Source: Bacteroidales bacterium (GTDB lineage: Bacteria > Bacteroidota > Bacteroidia > Bacteroidales > UBA932). Taken from it: a stretch of 33,143 nt of DNA. Positions 1 to 6,613 of this stretch are shown here, in pieces. Made by a program: the position numbers and the translations under genes. The DNA lies in the NCBI GenBank assembly GCA_017464245.1, contig JAFUDV010000035.1, forward strand, positions 1 to 33,143, in the 5' to 3' direction. Below the pieces are notes generated by a model. That model did no database searches. It was not told the origin of the DNA and was given only the letters and a program-made list of their open reading frames with translations. The stretch's first letter is position 1, and each line of letters opens with the position of its first letter.

Positions 1-122
1 AACTCAAAACTACAAAAAAATCCCCTGCTGGGATTATTCCGGCAGGGGTCATTTTATTTTCAGGACAAAGGGTCAAGTCAATTTCAGCAAACGGGGTCAA
101 GCTCCGGCGGCGCAGGGGGTCA
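1..122. mobile_element. Terminal repeats of an insertion sequence (IS21-like), partial
   Basis: The core GGGTC occurs at 46-50, 70-74, 94-98 and 117-121, spaced 24, 24 and 23 bases, and the last copy reads GGGGGTCA. Regularly spaced repeats near a terminus are typical of IS21-family ends, where they bind the transposition proteins. Directly after 122 the sequence becomes phage tail coding sequence, so the boundary is probably at about 122 and the element lies to the left, outside the window. No transposase is visible, so the family call is inference. The reading frame of the tail fragment happens to stay open through this end. Confidence 0.5.
22..60 (+). terminator. Hairpin with T-rich tail inside the IS end
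   Basis: Bases 22-31 pair with 39-48 (10 pairs, one G-T wobble, 7-base loop), followed by a T-rich stretch at 49-60. It would stop plus-strand transcription leaving the insertion sequence. It could instead be part of the transposase binding structure. Confidence 0.4.
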
Positions 123-701
123 CGCGCGCGCGGCTTTTCCACAGTCATCGGAATCATTGACTTCCTGACTGCTGCGACTTCCGCCCACTCCGCAGCAAAG
201 GGGGCTGAGGCTGCTGCAGTGACTGCTGAGGCTCAGGCCGAAGTTGCAGCCGGGTCCCAGAAGATTGCTACCAACACCGCCCTCATTGCCTCTCAGATGG
301 GCCTCGCCACCGCCAACACCGCAGCAGCAGGGTCCGGAGCAGCTTCCGCAGTTGCTTCTATCCCGTTTGTCGGGCCTATTATGGCCGTTGCAGCCCTGGC
401 CTCCGTTATTGCTGCAATCATGGCCATTCCTAAGTTTGCGGAGGGTGGTATTGCCTACGGTCCGACATTAGGCCTCTTTGGTGAGTATGCCGGAGCGTCA
501 AACAACCCGGAAGTTGTAGCTCCTCTTGACAAGTTGAAGGGACTGATCTCGCCCGGGGAAGGTTTCTCGGGTCATGTGGACTTCAAGATAAAAGGAAGAG
601 ACCTCGTTGGCGTAGTGAGAAGAGTCTTGTATGAAGAGCTCAGAAATGGAGGGTCGGGATCTATCACAAGAAAAGGCGGAGTCAAAAGGTTTGATGATTA
701 A
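123..701 (+). pseudogene. C-terminal fragment of a phage tail tape-measure protein
   Basis: The frame ending at the TAA at 699-701 encodes an Ala-rich helical stretch, a hydrophobic segment (VASIPFVGPIMAVAALASVI) and then the module AEGGIAYGPTLGLFGEYAG...NPEVVAPLDKLK. That module is typical of the C-terminus of tape-measure proteins of tailed phages, which set tail length and sit inside the tail tube. Only about 190 residues remain of a protein normally several hundred to over a thousand residues long. No tail, baseplate or lysis gene follows. The 5' end abuts an insertion-sequence end at about 122, so the gene was probably cut by insertion or deletion. The GTG at 219 is in frame but need not be a real start. 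It is a prophage remnant. Confidence 0.7.
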
Positions 702-719
702 GCAATTCGATTGCTTTGC

Positions 720-790
720 CATGTTCAAACTACTCTTTTTATTTGAGCCGGGCAGCATGGGATGTGATTTCTTCCTGTGTTGCCTTTATT
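720..790. repeat. Hairpin-forming direct repeat, copy 1
   Basis: This copy matches 817-887 at a constant offset of 97 bases without gaps. Both share TTTATTTGAGC, GGGCAGCATGG, CTTCCTGTG and TGCCTTTATT. Within the copy, GGCAGCA near the start can pair with TGTTGCC near the end, using one G-T wobble. No open reading frame explains it. Confidence 0.6.
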
Positions 791-816
791 ACCGGGGCCC
801 ACCACCCTTAGAGGGT

Positions 817-887
817 CATGTGCAAAGTGTTTGCTTTATTTGAGCAGGGCAGCATGGGAGGGACTTCCTTCCTGTGCTGCCTTTATT
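817..887. repeat. Hairpin-forming direct repeat, copy 2
   Basis: Second copy of the 71-base repeat at 720-790. Here the stem is perfect (GGCAGCA with TGCTGCC), and an inner GGGA/TCCT pairing extends it. The pairing is kept although the base differs from copy 1, which suggests the hairpin matters or has spread as a unit. Confidence 0.6.
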
Positions 888-920
888 GCAGAGGCCTCTC
901 TCTTCACCCTTCCAACATAG

Positions 921-1030
921 CCCGGCCATGGAGCTCCGGACTGCTGCCAACGGAGCCCTGTACGCCTTCCTCTCCGGAGATCCGGATCCGCCCCTCCACC
1001 TCGCTCCTTCGGACTTCCCTGAGGGGCTCT
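921..1030. repeat. 110-base direct repeat, copy A
   Basis: Starts CCCGGCCATGGAGCTCCGG and ends CCCTGAGGGGCTCT. It is closely similar to 1174-1285, 253 bases further on. The differences include a 3-base insertion (an extra CTG) and a 1-base deletion in copy B, so the copies do not preserve one reading frame and are unlikely to be coding. Confidence 0.65.
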
Positions 1031-1173
1031 GAGGCCCTCCCGGAAGGGGCCCGGAGTGCCGGCTCCACAGGCCACATTTCAAGTCCTTCAGAGGCCGTTT
1101 TTCTTTTGGATCTGAACAGTCCCCGGCAACTCTTTGCCTTGTTCCTTTGAGCTCTCCTGTGGGCCTTTGATGG

Positions 1174-1285
1174 CCCGGCCATGGAACTCCGGACTGCTGC
1201 TGCCAACGGAGCCCTGTGCGCCTTCCTCTCCGGAGATCTGGGCTCTCCCTCCACCTTGCTCCTCCGGGCTCCCCTGAGGGGCTCT
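1174..1285. repeat. 110-base direct repeat, copy B
   Basis: Second copy of 921-1030. It has the extra CTG within GGACTGCTGCTGCCAACGG and diverges most in the middle (GATCTGGGCTCTCCC against GATCCGGATCCGCCC). The stretch between the copies (1031-1173) holds no gene that I recognise. Confidence 0.65.
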
Positions 1286-1361
1286 AATGACAAGGAAGAC
1301 GGGGCTTGATTCTTCGGGAGGAATTCACTACCTTTGCAAGAGCAATCCGACACTGTGGGGC

Positions 1362-1516
1362 TTGTTGTTATTTGTTTCCACCCTTCAACGGTCTTGTTGT
1401 GTTGGATTGCTTTTCTCCCAAGACCCTTCCCCCGATTTGTTGTTATTTTGTTGCTCGCTCTCCGAGCCCTGCAGAATTATTGCAGTTTTTGTTGCTATTT
1501 TGTTGCTCGGGAGCAA
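1362..1516. repeat. TTGTTG-type short repeats and palindrome
   Basis: A 22-base motif built on TTTGTTG, one variable base, TATTTTGTTGCTCG occurs at 1436-1457 and 1488-1509 with a single mismatch. A shorter related copy is at 1362-1374. The second full copy runs into a palindrome: TTGCTC (1503-1508), GG, GAGCAA (1511-1516). The region is gene-free and more T-rich on this strand than its surroundings. It could be a recombination or attachment site left by the phage, but nothing proves this. Confidence 0.45.
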
Positions 1517-1582
1517 AAACAACAAAGGCCCCAGGACTGTCCCGGAGCCTCTTTTACTCTCATAACTCATTGATAATGAGCA

Positions 1583-1700
1583 TAAAAAAAGAGAGTCGGC
1601 CTGTCACAGGCGGACGCTCTTACTAACCACATAATTAATAACACTAAAACTAATAACCAATAGAATGATTCCGTCAAGAGAACCTTGCTTCCTCATTCCG
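1583..1700 (-). ncRNA. Small intergenic RNA of about 117 nt with own promoter and terminator
   Basis: On the minus strand a strong Bacteroidota promoter (1705-1735) is followed about 80 bases later by a hairpin and T-run terminator (1620 down to 1584), with no convincing ORF between. The predicted transcript begins near 1700, has an AT-rich middle (TTATTAGTTTTAGTG, TTAATTATGTGG) and ends in the terminator stem. The only frame from an ATG is about 21 codons and reads through the terminator, so a peptide is unlikely. The arrangement fits the description of the Bacteroidales-1 RNA family (alternative promoter at one end, terminator at the other), but I cannot confirm that identity by eye. It could instead be a remnant phage transcript. 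Confidence 0.5.
1584..1620 (-). terminator. Intrinsic terminator of the small RNA
   Basis: The stem is built from AGAG/CTCT, GTC/GAC and GCCTGT/ACAGGC, interrupted only by single opposed mismatches, between 1590 and 1620. Read on the minus strand it is followed by a run of T (1590-1584). A further small palindrome, CTCATT-GAT-AATGAG, lies just beyond at 1566-1580. Confidence 0.65.
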
Positions 1701-1704
1701 GTTA

Positions 1705-1735
1705 CAAAGGTACGGCAAATTTTTGGATTTGCAAA
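1705..1735 (-). promoter_or_regulatory. Bacteroidota promoter for the small RNA
   Basis: Read on the minus strand, TTTG (1735-1732), a 19-base spacer and TACCTTTG (1712-1705) match the primary sigma consensus of this phylum (TTTG, 19-21 bases, TAnnTTTG). Transcription would start near 1700 and run left. The flanks at 1715-1770 are strongly AT-rich. Confidence 0.65.
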
Positions 1736-1844
1736 TTTTTTCAAAACTTTTTTTGAAAAATTTTTACGAATGTGGTAACACGCTGATAATCAATCAATAT
1801 TTCCAAGCATGTTTCCCGAGTTCCAAAATGGATTCCCCTAAATA

Positions 1845-1879
1845 ACACGGGGAGAAACGTTTGCCGTTCCTCCCCGTGT
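1845..1879 (-). terminator. Hairpin downstream of tdh
   Basis: ACACGGGGAG (1845-1854) pairs perfectly with CTCCCCGTGT (1870-1879) around a 15-base loop. It begins 37 bases beyond the tdh stop codon and so probably ends or protects that transcript. There is no clear T-run on either strand, so it is a weak intrinsic terminator at best. Confidence 0.45.
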
Positions 1880-1915
1880 CCGGTCACGGAATAATCAAGT
1901 TACAATTTGCAACAC

Positions 1916-2869
1916 CTAAAGGAGCTTTTTGCGCAGGCACTCGATCATGTCCACGGTCATGGTGTCCAGGTCGAAGGTGGGTTTCCAGTCCCACTCGGCA
2001 CGTGCGCAACTGTCGTCCATGCTGTCGGGCCAGGAATTCGCGATGGCCTGTCGGACGGGATCCACTTCGTAGCGCACCTTCAGGTCCGGGATGTACTCGC
2101 GGATCTTGGCGAAGAGCTGCTCCGGCTCGAAGCTCATGGAAGCGATGTTGAAAGAGTTGCGGTGCACGAGGCGGGACGGGTCGGCTTCCATCAGGTGGAT
2201 GGCGGCCCCCAGGGCGTCCGGCATGTACATCATATCCATATAGGTACCGGGTGCGATGGGGCAGACGAACTCCTCCCCCTTCACGGCGGAGTAATACACT
2301 TCCACGGCGTAGTCGGTGGTGCCGCCGCCGGGCAGGGTCACGTTCGAAATCAGACCCGGGAAACGGACGGAACGGGTGTCCACGCCGTATTTATGGAAAT
2401 AATAGTCGCTCAGCAGTTCGGTGGCGACCTTGGTGACACCGTACATGGAGCGGGGACGCTGGATCGTATCCTGCGGCGTGCCCACATGCGGAGTCTCCGG
2501 GCCGAAGGAACCGATGGAGCTCGGGGTGAACACGGCGCAGTGCTTCTCCCGCGCCACCTCCAGGATGTTCAGGAGGCCGTTCATCTGGATGTCCCAGGCC
2601 AGGAGGGGCTTCTTCTCCGCCACGGCAGACAGGAGCGCGGCCAGGTTGTAGATGGTGTCGATCTTATATCGGTCCACGATGTCGGCCAGCTGGGCCGCAT
2701 TCCGGACATCGGCCAGTTCGGCCGGGCCGCTCTCCAGCAGGATACCTTTGGGTTCGGCGCCCGGGATGTACCCGGCGACAACGGTGCTGCCGGGAATCTC
2801 GCGGCGGATCTTCATGGTAAGTTCAGAGCCGATCTGGCCCGTGGAACCTATGACAAGGACGTTTTTCAT
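1916..2869 (-). CDS. tdh: L-threonine 3-dehydrogenase, SDR/epimerase type
   Basis: The 317-residue product would oxidise L-threonine with NAD to 2-amino-3-ketobutyrate in the cytoplasm. The Rossmann motif GSTGQIG is at residues 8-14, the catalytic YGVTK at 143-147, and the segment PGGGTTDYAVE at 180-190 is characteristic of the epimerase-like threonine dehydrogenases of Bacteroidota and animals, as opposed to the zinc-dependent E. coli enzyme. The length is normal. The gene is divergent from kbl, whose product takes the unstable ketone, and the 109-base gap holds promoter-like elements for both directions. The ATG at 2867-2869 puts the nucleotide-binding strand at the very N-terminus, as expected. 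A generic nucleotide-sugar epimerase is the alternative, but the threonine dehydrogenase signature and the neighbour argue against it. Confidence 0.9.
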   Translation of the reverse strand: MKNVLVIGSTGQIGSELTMKIRREIPGSTVVAGYIPGAEPKGILLESGPAELADVRNAAQLADIVDRYKIDTIYNLAALLSAVAEKKPLLAWDIQMNGLLNILEVAREKHCAVFTPSSIGSFGPETPHVGTPQDTIQRPRSMYGVTKVATELLSDYYFHKYGVDTRSVRFPGLISNVTLPGGGTTDYAVEVYYSAVKGEEFVCPIAPGTYMDMMYMPDALGAAIHLMEADPSRLVHRNSFNIASMSFEPEQLFAKIREYIPDLKVRYEVDPVRQAIANSWPDSMDDSCARAEWDWKPTFDLDTMTVDMIECLRKKLL

Positions 2870-2888
2870 TACATTGGTTTTAGCAATA

Positions 2889-2923
2889 CAAATTTAGGAG
2901 ATTTTCCGAAAATATGATACAAA
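2889..2923 (-). promoter_or_regulatory. Candidate promoter for tdh
   Basis: On the minus strand TAAATTTG (2896-2889) matches TAnnTTTG exactly. A TTTG lies upstream at 2923-2920 with a 23-base spacer, slightly longer than usual. It would give a leader of roughly 14 bases before the ATG at 2869. Confidence 0.5.
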
Positions 2924-2939
2924 TTACAGGGAAAATCCA

Positions 2940-2947
2940 TAAATTTG
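2940..2947 (+). promoter_or_regulatory. Candidate -7 element for kbl
   Basis: TAAATTTG fits the phylum -7 consensus and lies 31 bases before the kbl ATG. No TTTG is visible at the right distance upstream. The element mirrors the tdh -7 element on the other strand, so the two genes are probably expressed from facing promoters. Confidence 0.4.
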
Positions 2948-2978
2948 AAATCGGAAACACCAAATAGCATTAATAACC

Positions 2979-4169
2979 ATGTACGGAACATTCCAGAAGC
3001 ACCTCCAGGACGAGCTCAAGGCCATCGAGGAGGCCGGTCTTTACAAGAAAGAACGCAACATCGCATCGGCCCAGAGCGCCGAAATCACCCTCCAGGACGG
3101 CAGCAAGGCGCTGAACTTCTGCGCCAACAACTACCTCGGTCTTGCGGACAGCCCGCGTCTCGCGGAGGCCGCCAAGAAAGCGATCGACGCGCGCGGCTAC
3201 GGCATGTCCTCCGTCCGCTTCATCTGCGGCACCCAGGACATCCACAAGGAGCTGGAGAAAGCCATCGCCGACTACTTCCATACCGATGACGCCATCCTCT
3301 ACGCCGCCTGCTTCGATGCCAACGGCGGTGTCTTCGAACCGCTTCTCACCGCGGAGGACGCCATCATCTCCGACTCCCTGAACCACGCCTCCATCATCGA
3401 CGGCGTGCGCCTGTGCAAGGCCCAGCGCTTCCGCTACGCCAACGCCGACATGGCGGACCTCGAAGAGAAGCTGAAGGAGGCCCAGGCCTGCCGCTTCCGC
3501 ATCATCGTCACCGACGGCGTGTTCTCCATGGACGGCAACGTCGCCCCGATGGACAAGATCTGTGACCTCGCGGAGAAATATGACGCCCTTGTCATGGTGG
3601 ACGAAAGCCATTCCGCCGGCGTCGTGGGCCCGACCGGGCACGGCGTGGCGGAGCAGTTCGGCTGCTACGGACGCATCGACATCTTCACAGGCACCCTCGG
3701 AAAGGCCTTCGGCGGCGCCGTGGGCGGCTTCACCACCGGCCGGCAGGAGATCATCGACATGCTCCGCCAGCGTTCCCGCCCGTACCTGTTCTCCAACTCC
3801 ATCCCGCCGATGATCGCCGGCGCCGGCCTGGAGACCTTCAGGATCCTGAAGGAATCCAACGAACTGCACGACCGTCTTGTGGAGAACGTGAACTACTTCC
3901 GCGACAAGATGATGGCCGCCGGCTTTGACATCAAGCCCACCCAGAGCGCCATCTGCGCCGTCATGCTGTACGACGCGAAGCTTTCCCAGGAATTCGCCGC
4001 CAAGATGGCGGAAGAAGGCATCTTCGTCACCGGCTTCTACTATCCGGTTGTCCCGAAGGGGCAGGCCCGCATCCGCGTGCAGCTCTCCGCGGCCCATCGG
4101 AAAGAGCACCTGGACAAGGCCATCGCAGCCTTCATCAAGGTCGGCAAGGAACTGGGCGTCCTGAAATAG
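2979..4169 (+). CDS. kbl: Glycine C-acetyltransferase (2-amino-3-ketobutyrate CoA ligase)
   Basis: This 396-residue PLP enzyme of the alpha-oxoamine synthase family would split 2-amino-3-ketobutyrate with CoA into glycine and acetyl-CoA. Visible motifs are the substrate-side NFCANNYLGL (46-55), SVRFICGTQ (78-86), the ring-stacking histidine in LNHASIIDG (H136), VDESHSAG (208-214) and the PLP lysine in TGTLGKAFGG (K242). The sequence is very close to the E. coli Kbl pattern throughout, including YPVVPKGQARIR near the C-terminus. This separates it from serine palmitoyltransferase, a family member that Bacteroidales also carry. It pairs with the divergent tdh to form the threonine-to-glycine pathway, and a GC-rich hairpin follows the stop codon. 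Confidence 0.95.
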   Translation: MYGTFQKHLQDELKAIEEAGLYKKERNIASAQSAEITLQDGSKALNFCANNYLGLADSPRLAEAAKKAIDARGYGMSSVRFICGTQDIHKELEKAIADYFHTDDAILYAACFDANGGVFEPLLTAEDAIISDSLNHASIIDGVRLCKAQRFRYANADMADLEEKLKEAQACRFRIIVTDGVFSMDGNVAPMDKICDLAEKYDALVMVDESHSAGVVGPTGHGVAEQFGCYGRIDIFTGTLGKAFGGAVGGFTTGRQEIIDMLRQRSRPYLFSNSIPPMIAGAGLETFRILKESNELHDRLVENVNYFRDKMMAAGFDIKPTQSAICAVMLYDAKLSQEFAAKMAEEGIFVTGFYYPVVPKGQARIRVQLSAAHRKEHLDKAIAAFIKVGKELGVLK

Positions 4170-4186
4170 GAATCCTGACCAGACAG

Positions 4187-4218
4187 GCGGCGGACCGGGG
4201 ACGGCCCGCCGCTGTTTT
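4187..4218 (+). terminator. Intrinsic terminator after kbl
   Basis: GCGGCGG (4187-4193) pairs with CCGCCGC (4206-4212) and is followed by TGTTTT. It lies between the convergent kbl and gtrA-like genes and acts in the kbl direction. The opposite strand has no T-run. Confidence 0.65.
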
Positions 4219-4691
4219 CATTTCTTCACCTTCCGGAAGATCACGAACTCGTTCACGAAGAAGTTGATCGTGCCGGACACGCACAGCGCGAGAAGGTTGC
4301 ACAGGACCGGCTCGAAAGAAGCGTCCTGGAACCAGCCCAGGTACACGAAGATGAAATGAAGCCCCTGCATGACGGCCAGCTTGACGAAGAACACGCCGGT
4401 GTTGGTCGCATTGTAGGCAGCGTAATGACGCCAGAAAGAACGTTTTCCGCGCTTCGAGATCCGCTCCCGCCACACATAGTTGTAGGCGATCATGAAATTG
4501 ACGAGGACTGCCACTTCGAAAGAGAGGAACGGCGAGATCCAGAGCCCCCACCAATAGCTGTCCGGGAAGAACCGGGCGGAGAGGAGCCAATGCAGCCCGA
4601 GGTCCACGACCGTGCCCGCTCCGCTGGTGACGGAGAACACGGCGAAACGGACGAGAATCGCGAAAAAACGGTTCCTGGGTTGCAGTCTCAT
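4218..4691 (-). CDS. GtrA-like polytopic membrane protein
   Basis: The 157-residue product has four membrane segments (about residues 10-32, 45-70, 88-112 and 118-146) and the features of the GtrA family: GAGTVVDLGLHWLL early on, an FMIAYNYVW segment in the second hairpin, and a C-terminal NFFVNEFVIF. GtrA-like proteins are thought to help move lipid-linked sugars across the inner membrane or to accompany glycosyltransferases. The substrate here is unknown. The frame stays open much further upstream, but that extension is antisense to the acyltransferase gene. The ATG at 4689-4691 is chosen because it lies directly behind a good promoter and starts the first membrane segment correctly. No glycosyltransferase is next to it. 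Confidence 0.8.
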   Translation of the reverse strand: MRLQPRNRFFAILVRFAVFSVTSGAGTVVDLGLHWLLSARFFPDSYWWGLWISPFLSFEVAVLVNFMIAYNYVWRERISKRGKRSFWRHYAAYNATNTGVFFVKLAVMQGLHFIFVYLGWFQDASFEPVLCNLLALCVSGTINFFVNEFVIFRKVKK

Positions 4692-4698
4692 GGTCTGG

Positions 4699-4729
4699 CA
4701 AAGATACAAACAATTGCCCCCCAAGGCAA
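4699..4729 (-). promoter_or_regulatory. Promoter for gtrA-like gene, nearly leaderless
   Basis: On the minus strand, TTG (4729-4727), a 20-base spacer and TATCTTTG (4706-4699). Only 7 bases separate the -7 element from the ATG at 4691, so the mRNA should have almost no leader. Confidence 0.6.
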
Positions 4730-4745
4730 GTTTTCGCCGAAAAAA

Positions 4746-4776
4746 TTGCGAAAGTCGCCGGAATGGATTAACTTTA
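4746..4776 (+). promoter_or_regulatory. Promoter for the glycine-lipid gene pair
   Basis: TTG (4746-4748), a 20-base spacer and TAACTTTA (4769-4776), one base off the TAnnTTTG consensus. It lies 14 bases before the ATG at 4791 and is divergent from the gtrA-like promoter. Confidence 0.45.
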
Positions 4777-4790
4777 TAAGTTGAACGCGT

Positions 4791-5603
4791 ATGGAACAAC
4801 CTCAGTCTTACACCATTGACATCGCCCAGGTTCTCAGGAAGAAGTTCGGAGACAAGACTCCGCGCTGGCTCATACGCCTGGCCCGCAAGCTGCTCCACGA
4901 GGATTTCCTCAACGATTTCTTCCGCCGGGGCTATACCGGCGTGGAGTTCTGCGAGAAGGCTCTGGAATACATGCACATCACCCTCCAGGTGGAAGGGATG
5001 GAGAAAGTCCCCGGCGACCGTCTCATTACCGTGGCTTCCAACCATCCGCTGGGCGGGCATGACGCCCTGGCTATCGTCGCCCTGTTCGGCCGGAAGTTCG
5101 ACGGCAACGTACGGATCCTCGTGAACGACTTCCTGATGGTTCTCAAGCAGCTCAACGGCATCTTCGTTCCGGTGAACAAAGTGGGGGCCGGACAGTCCCG
5201 CGGTCTGTCCGCCCAGACGGACGGCATCTTCCACTCCGACGCCCAGATCCTCTTCTTCCCCGCCGGCAAATGCGCGCGCCGCATCCATGGGAAGATCCAG
5301 GACCCCGACTGGAAGAAGACCTTCATCAACAAGAGCGTCGAAACGCATCGGGATGTCGTGCCCATGCATTTCATCGGCCGGAACTCCTGGCGGTTCTATT
5401 TCATGGACTGGATCGGCAAGGTGACCGGGGTCAACAAGAAGTTCCCGCTCGCCATGATCCTCCTCGTGGACGAAATGTACCGGGCGCAGGGCCGCACCTA
5501 CCGGATCGTCATCGGAGACCCCGTCCCCTGGGAAACCTTCGACCATTCGAAGCGCCCCCTGGAATGGGCCGCATGGATGAAGGAGAAAGTCGAGAACCTG
5601 TAA
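4791..5603 (+). CDS. glsA: Hemolysin-type O-acyltransferase, likely GlsA of glycine lipid synthesis
   Basis: The 270-residue protein has the lysophospholipid-acyltransferase block SNHPLGGHDAL (residues 83-93, H85 and D91), the common variant in the putative-hemolysin acyltransferase family, and the second block FFPAGKCAR (155-163). It would transfer an acyl group to the hydroxyl of an N-(3-hydroxyacyl)amino acid at the inner face of the cytoplasmic membrane. The next gene, 32 bases downstream, encodes the matching N-acyltransferase, and this pairing is that of GlsB/GlsA, which make glycine lipids in Bacteroides. The other possibility is an ordinary 1-acylglycerol-3-phosphate acyltransferase; the neighbour favours GlsA. 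The ATG at 4791 sits just behind a promoter-like sequence. Confidence 0.75.
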   Translation: MEQPQSYTIDIAQVLRKKFGDKTPRWLIRLARKLLHEDFLNDFFRRGYTGVEFCEKALEYMHITLQVEGMEKVPGDRLITVASNHPLGGHDALAIVALFGRKFDGNVRILVNDFLMVLKQLNGIFVPVNKVGAGQSRGLSAQTDGIFHSDAQILFFPAGKCARRIHGKIQDPDWKKTFINKSVETHRDVVPMHFIGRNSWRFYFMDWIGKVTGVNKKFPLAMILLVDEMYRAQGRTYRIVIGDPVPWETFDHSKRPLEWAAWMKEKVENL

Positions 5604-5635
5604 CCCCGTCAACCTGTACTAAAACCCAACCTGAT

Positions 5636-6613
5636 ATGAAAAAGATCATCGACCCCGTCGACAAGGAACTCCTGAAGGCGGAACTCAATCCGGACCGCCA
5701 CCTGCGGACAACCAACCGCGCCGGCAACGAACTGTACGTCGTCGGTCCCGAATGCACGAACGTCATCCGGGAAATCGGACGTCTGCGGGAAATCGCTTTC
5801 CGGAACGACGGCGGCGGCACCGGGGAACCCCTGGACATCGACAAGTTCGACACGGACCCGGCCTACGGCTACCGCCAGCTCGTCCTGTGGGACCCTCAAG
5901 CGGAGGAAATCATCGGCGGATACCGCTTCTGCCTGTGCGACGAGGCGGTTTTCGACCGGTTCGGGCAGCCCATCCTGACCTCCTCCCACATGTTCGAGTT
6001 CACCAAGAAGTTCCTGAACGACTATCTCCCCTATACCGTGGAGCTCGGCCGCTCCTTCGTCTCCGTCGAATACCAGAGTTCCAAGGCCGGTTCCAAGAGC
6101 CTCTACGCCCTGGACAACCTTTTCGACGGCATCGCCGCCCTCGGCGTACTGTACAAGGACCGCATCAAGTTCTTCTTCGGGAAGATGACCATCTACCCCA
6201 GCTACAACAAGGACGCCCGGGAACTGGTGATGTATTTCCTGAAGAAGTATTTCGGGGAGAAGGCCGACCTCATCAAGATCCGCAAGCAGGTGAAGATCGA
6301 GAACCAGCGCCGTTTCCACAAGGTCTTCACCGGACTTGACTACAAGGAAAACTACAAGATCCTCAAGGCCGAGGTTTCCAAACTGGGCGTGAGCATCCCG
6401 CCGCTCGTGAACACGTACATGAACCTCTCCCCTTCCATGATCTATTTCGGGACGGGCGTGAACGACGAGTTTGCCGACGTCCTGGACTCCGGCATCCTCA
6501 TCACTTTCGACGAGATGTATCCCGATAAGATCGAACGGCACTCCAAGACCTTCTCCAAGATCGGCTGGCGTGCCATCAAATCCATCTTAAAGCGCTTCCA
6601 GCGCCGAGGCTAG
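5636..6613 (+). CDS. glsB: GNAT-fold N-acyltransferase, likely GlsB (N-acylglycine synthase)
   Basis: The 325-residue protein resembles OlsB/hemolysin-type N-acyltransferases: a VIREIGRLREIAFR segment (about 42-55), the LDIDKFDTDP region (about 64-73), the core strand EEIIGGYRFCL, and LGRSFVSVEYQ followed by a C-terminal extension of about 150 residues. In Bacteroides the homologue attaches a 3-hydroxy fatty acid to glycine, giving commendamide-type N-acylglycine, and GlsA then adds a second chain. The frame is open far upstream within glsA, but the ATG at 5636 lies after the glsA stop and gives the normal N-terminus. The last 27 bases overlap the convergent thioredoxin gene. Ornithine or glycine as substrate cannot be told apart from sequence alone; the phylum makes glycine likelier. 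Confidence 0.78.
   Translation: MKKIIDPVDKELLKAELNPDRHLRTTNRAGNELYVVGPECTNVIREIGRLREIAFRNDGGGTGEPLDIDKFDTDPAYGYRQLVLWDPQAEEIIGGYRFCLCDEAVFDRFGQPILTSSHMFEFTKKFLNDYLPYTVELGRSFVSVEYQSSKAGSKSLYALDNLFDGIAALGVLYKDRIKFFFGKMTIYPSYNKDARELVMYFLKKYFGEKADLIKIRKQVKIENQRRFHKVFTGLDYKENYKILKAEVSKLGVSIPPLVNTYMNLSPSMIYFGTGVNDEFADVLDSGILITFDEMYPDKIERHSKTFSKIGWRAIKSILKRFQRRG

Noticed and set aside
904-1353. A 149-codon minus-strand frame across the 110-base repeats
   Set aside because: The repeats differ by indels that break the frame between copies. The composition is Arg/Pro/Ser-rich, and nothing resembles a known family.
4692-5612. A long N-terminal extension of the GtrA-like protein
   Set aside because: It is antisense to the GlsA-like gene and lies upstream of a convincing promoter at 4699-4729.
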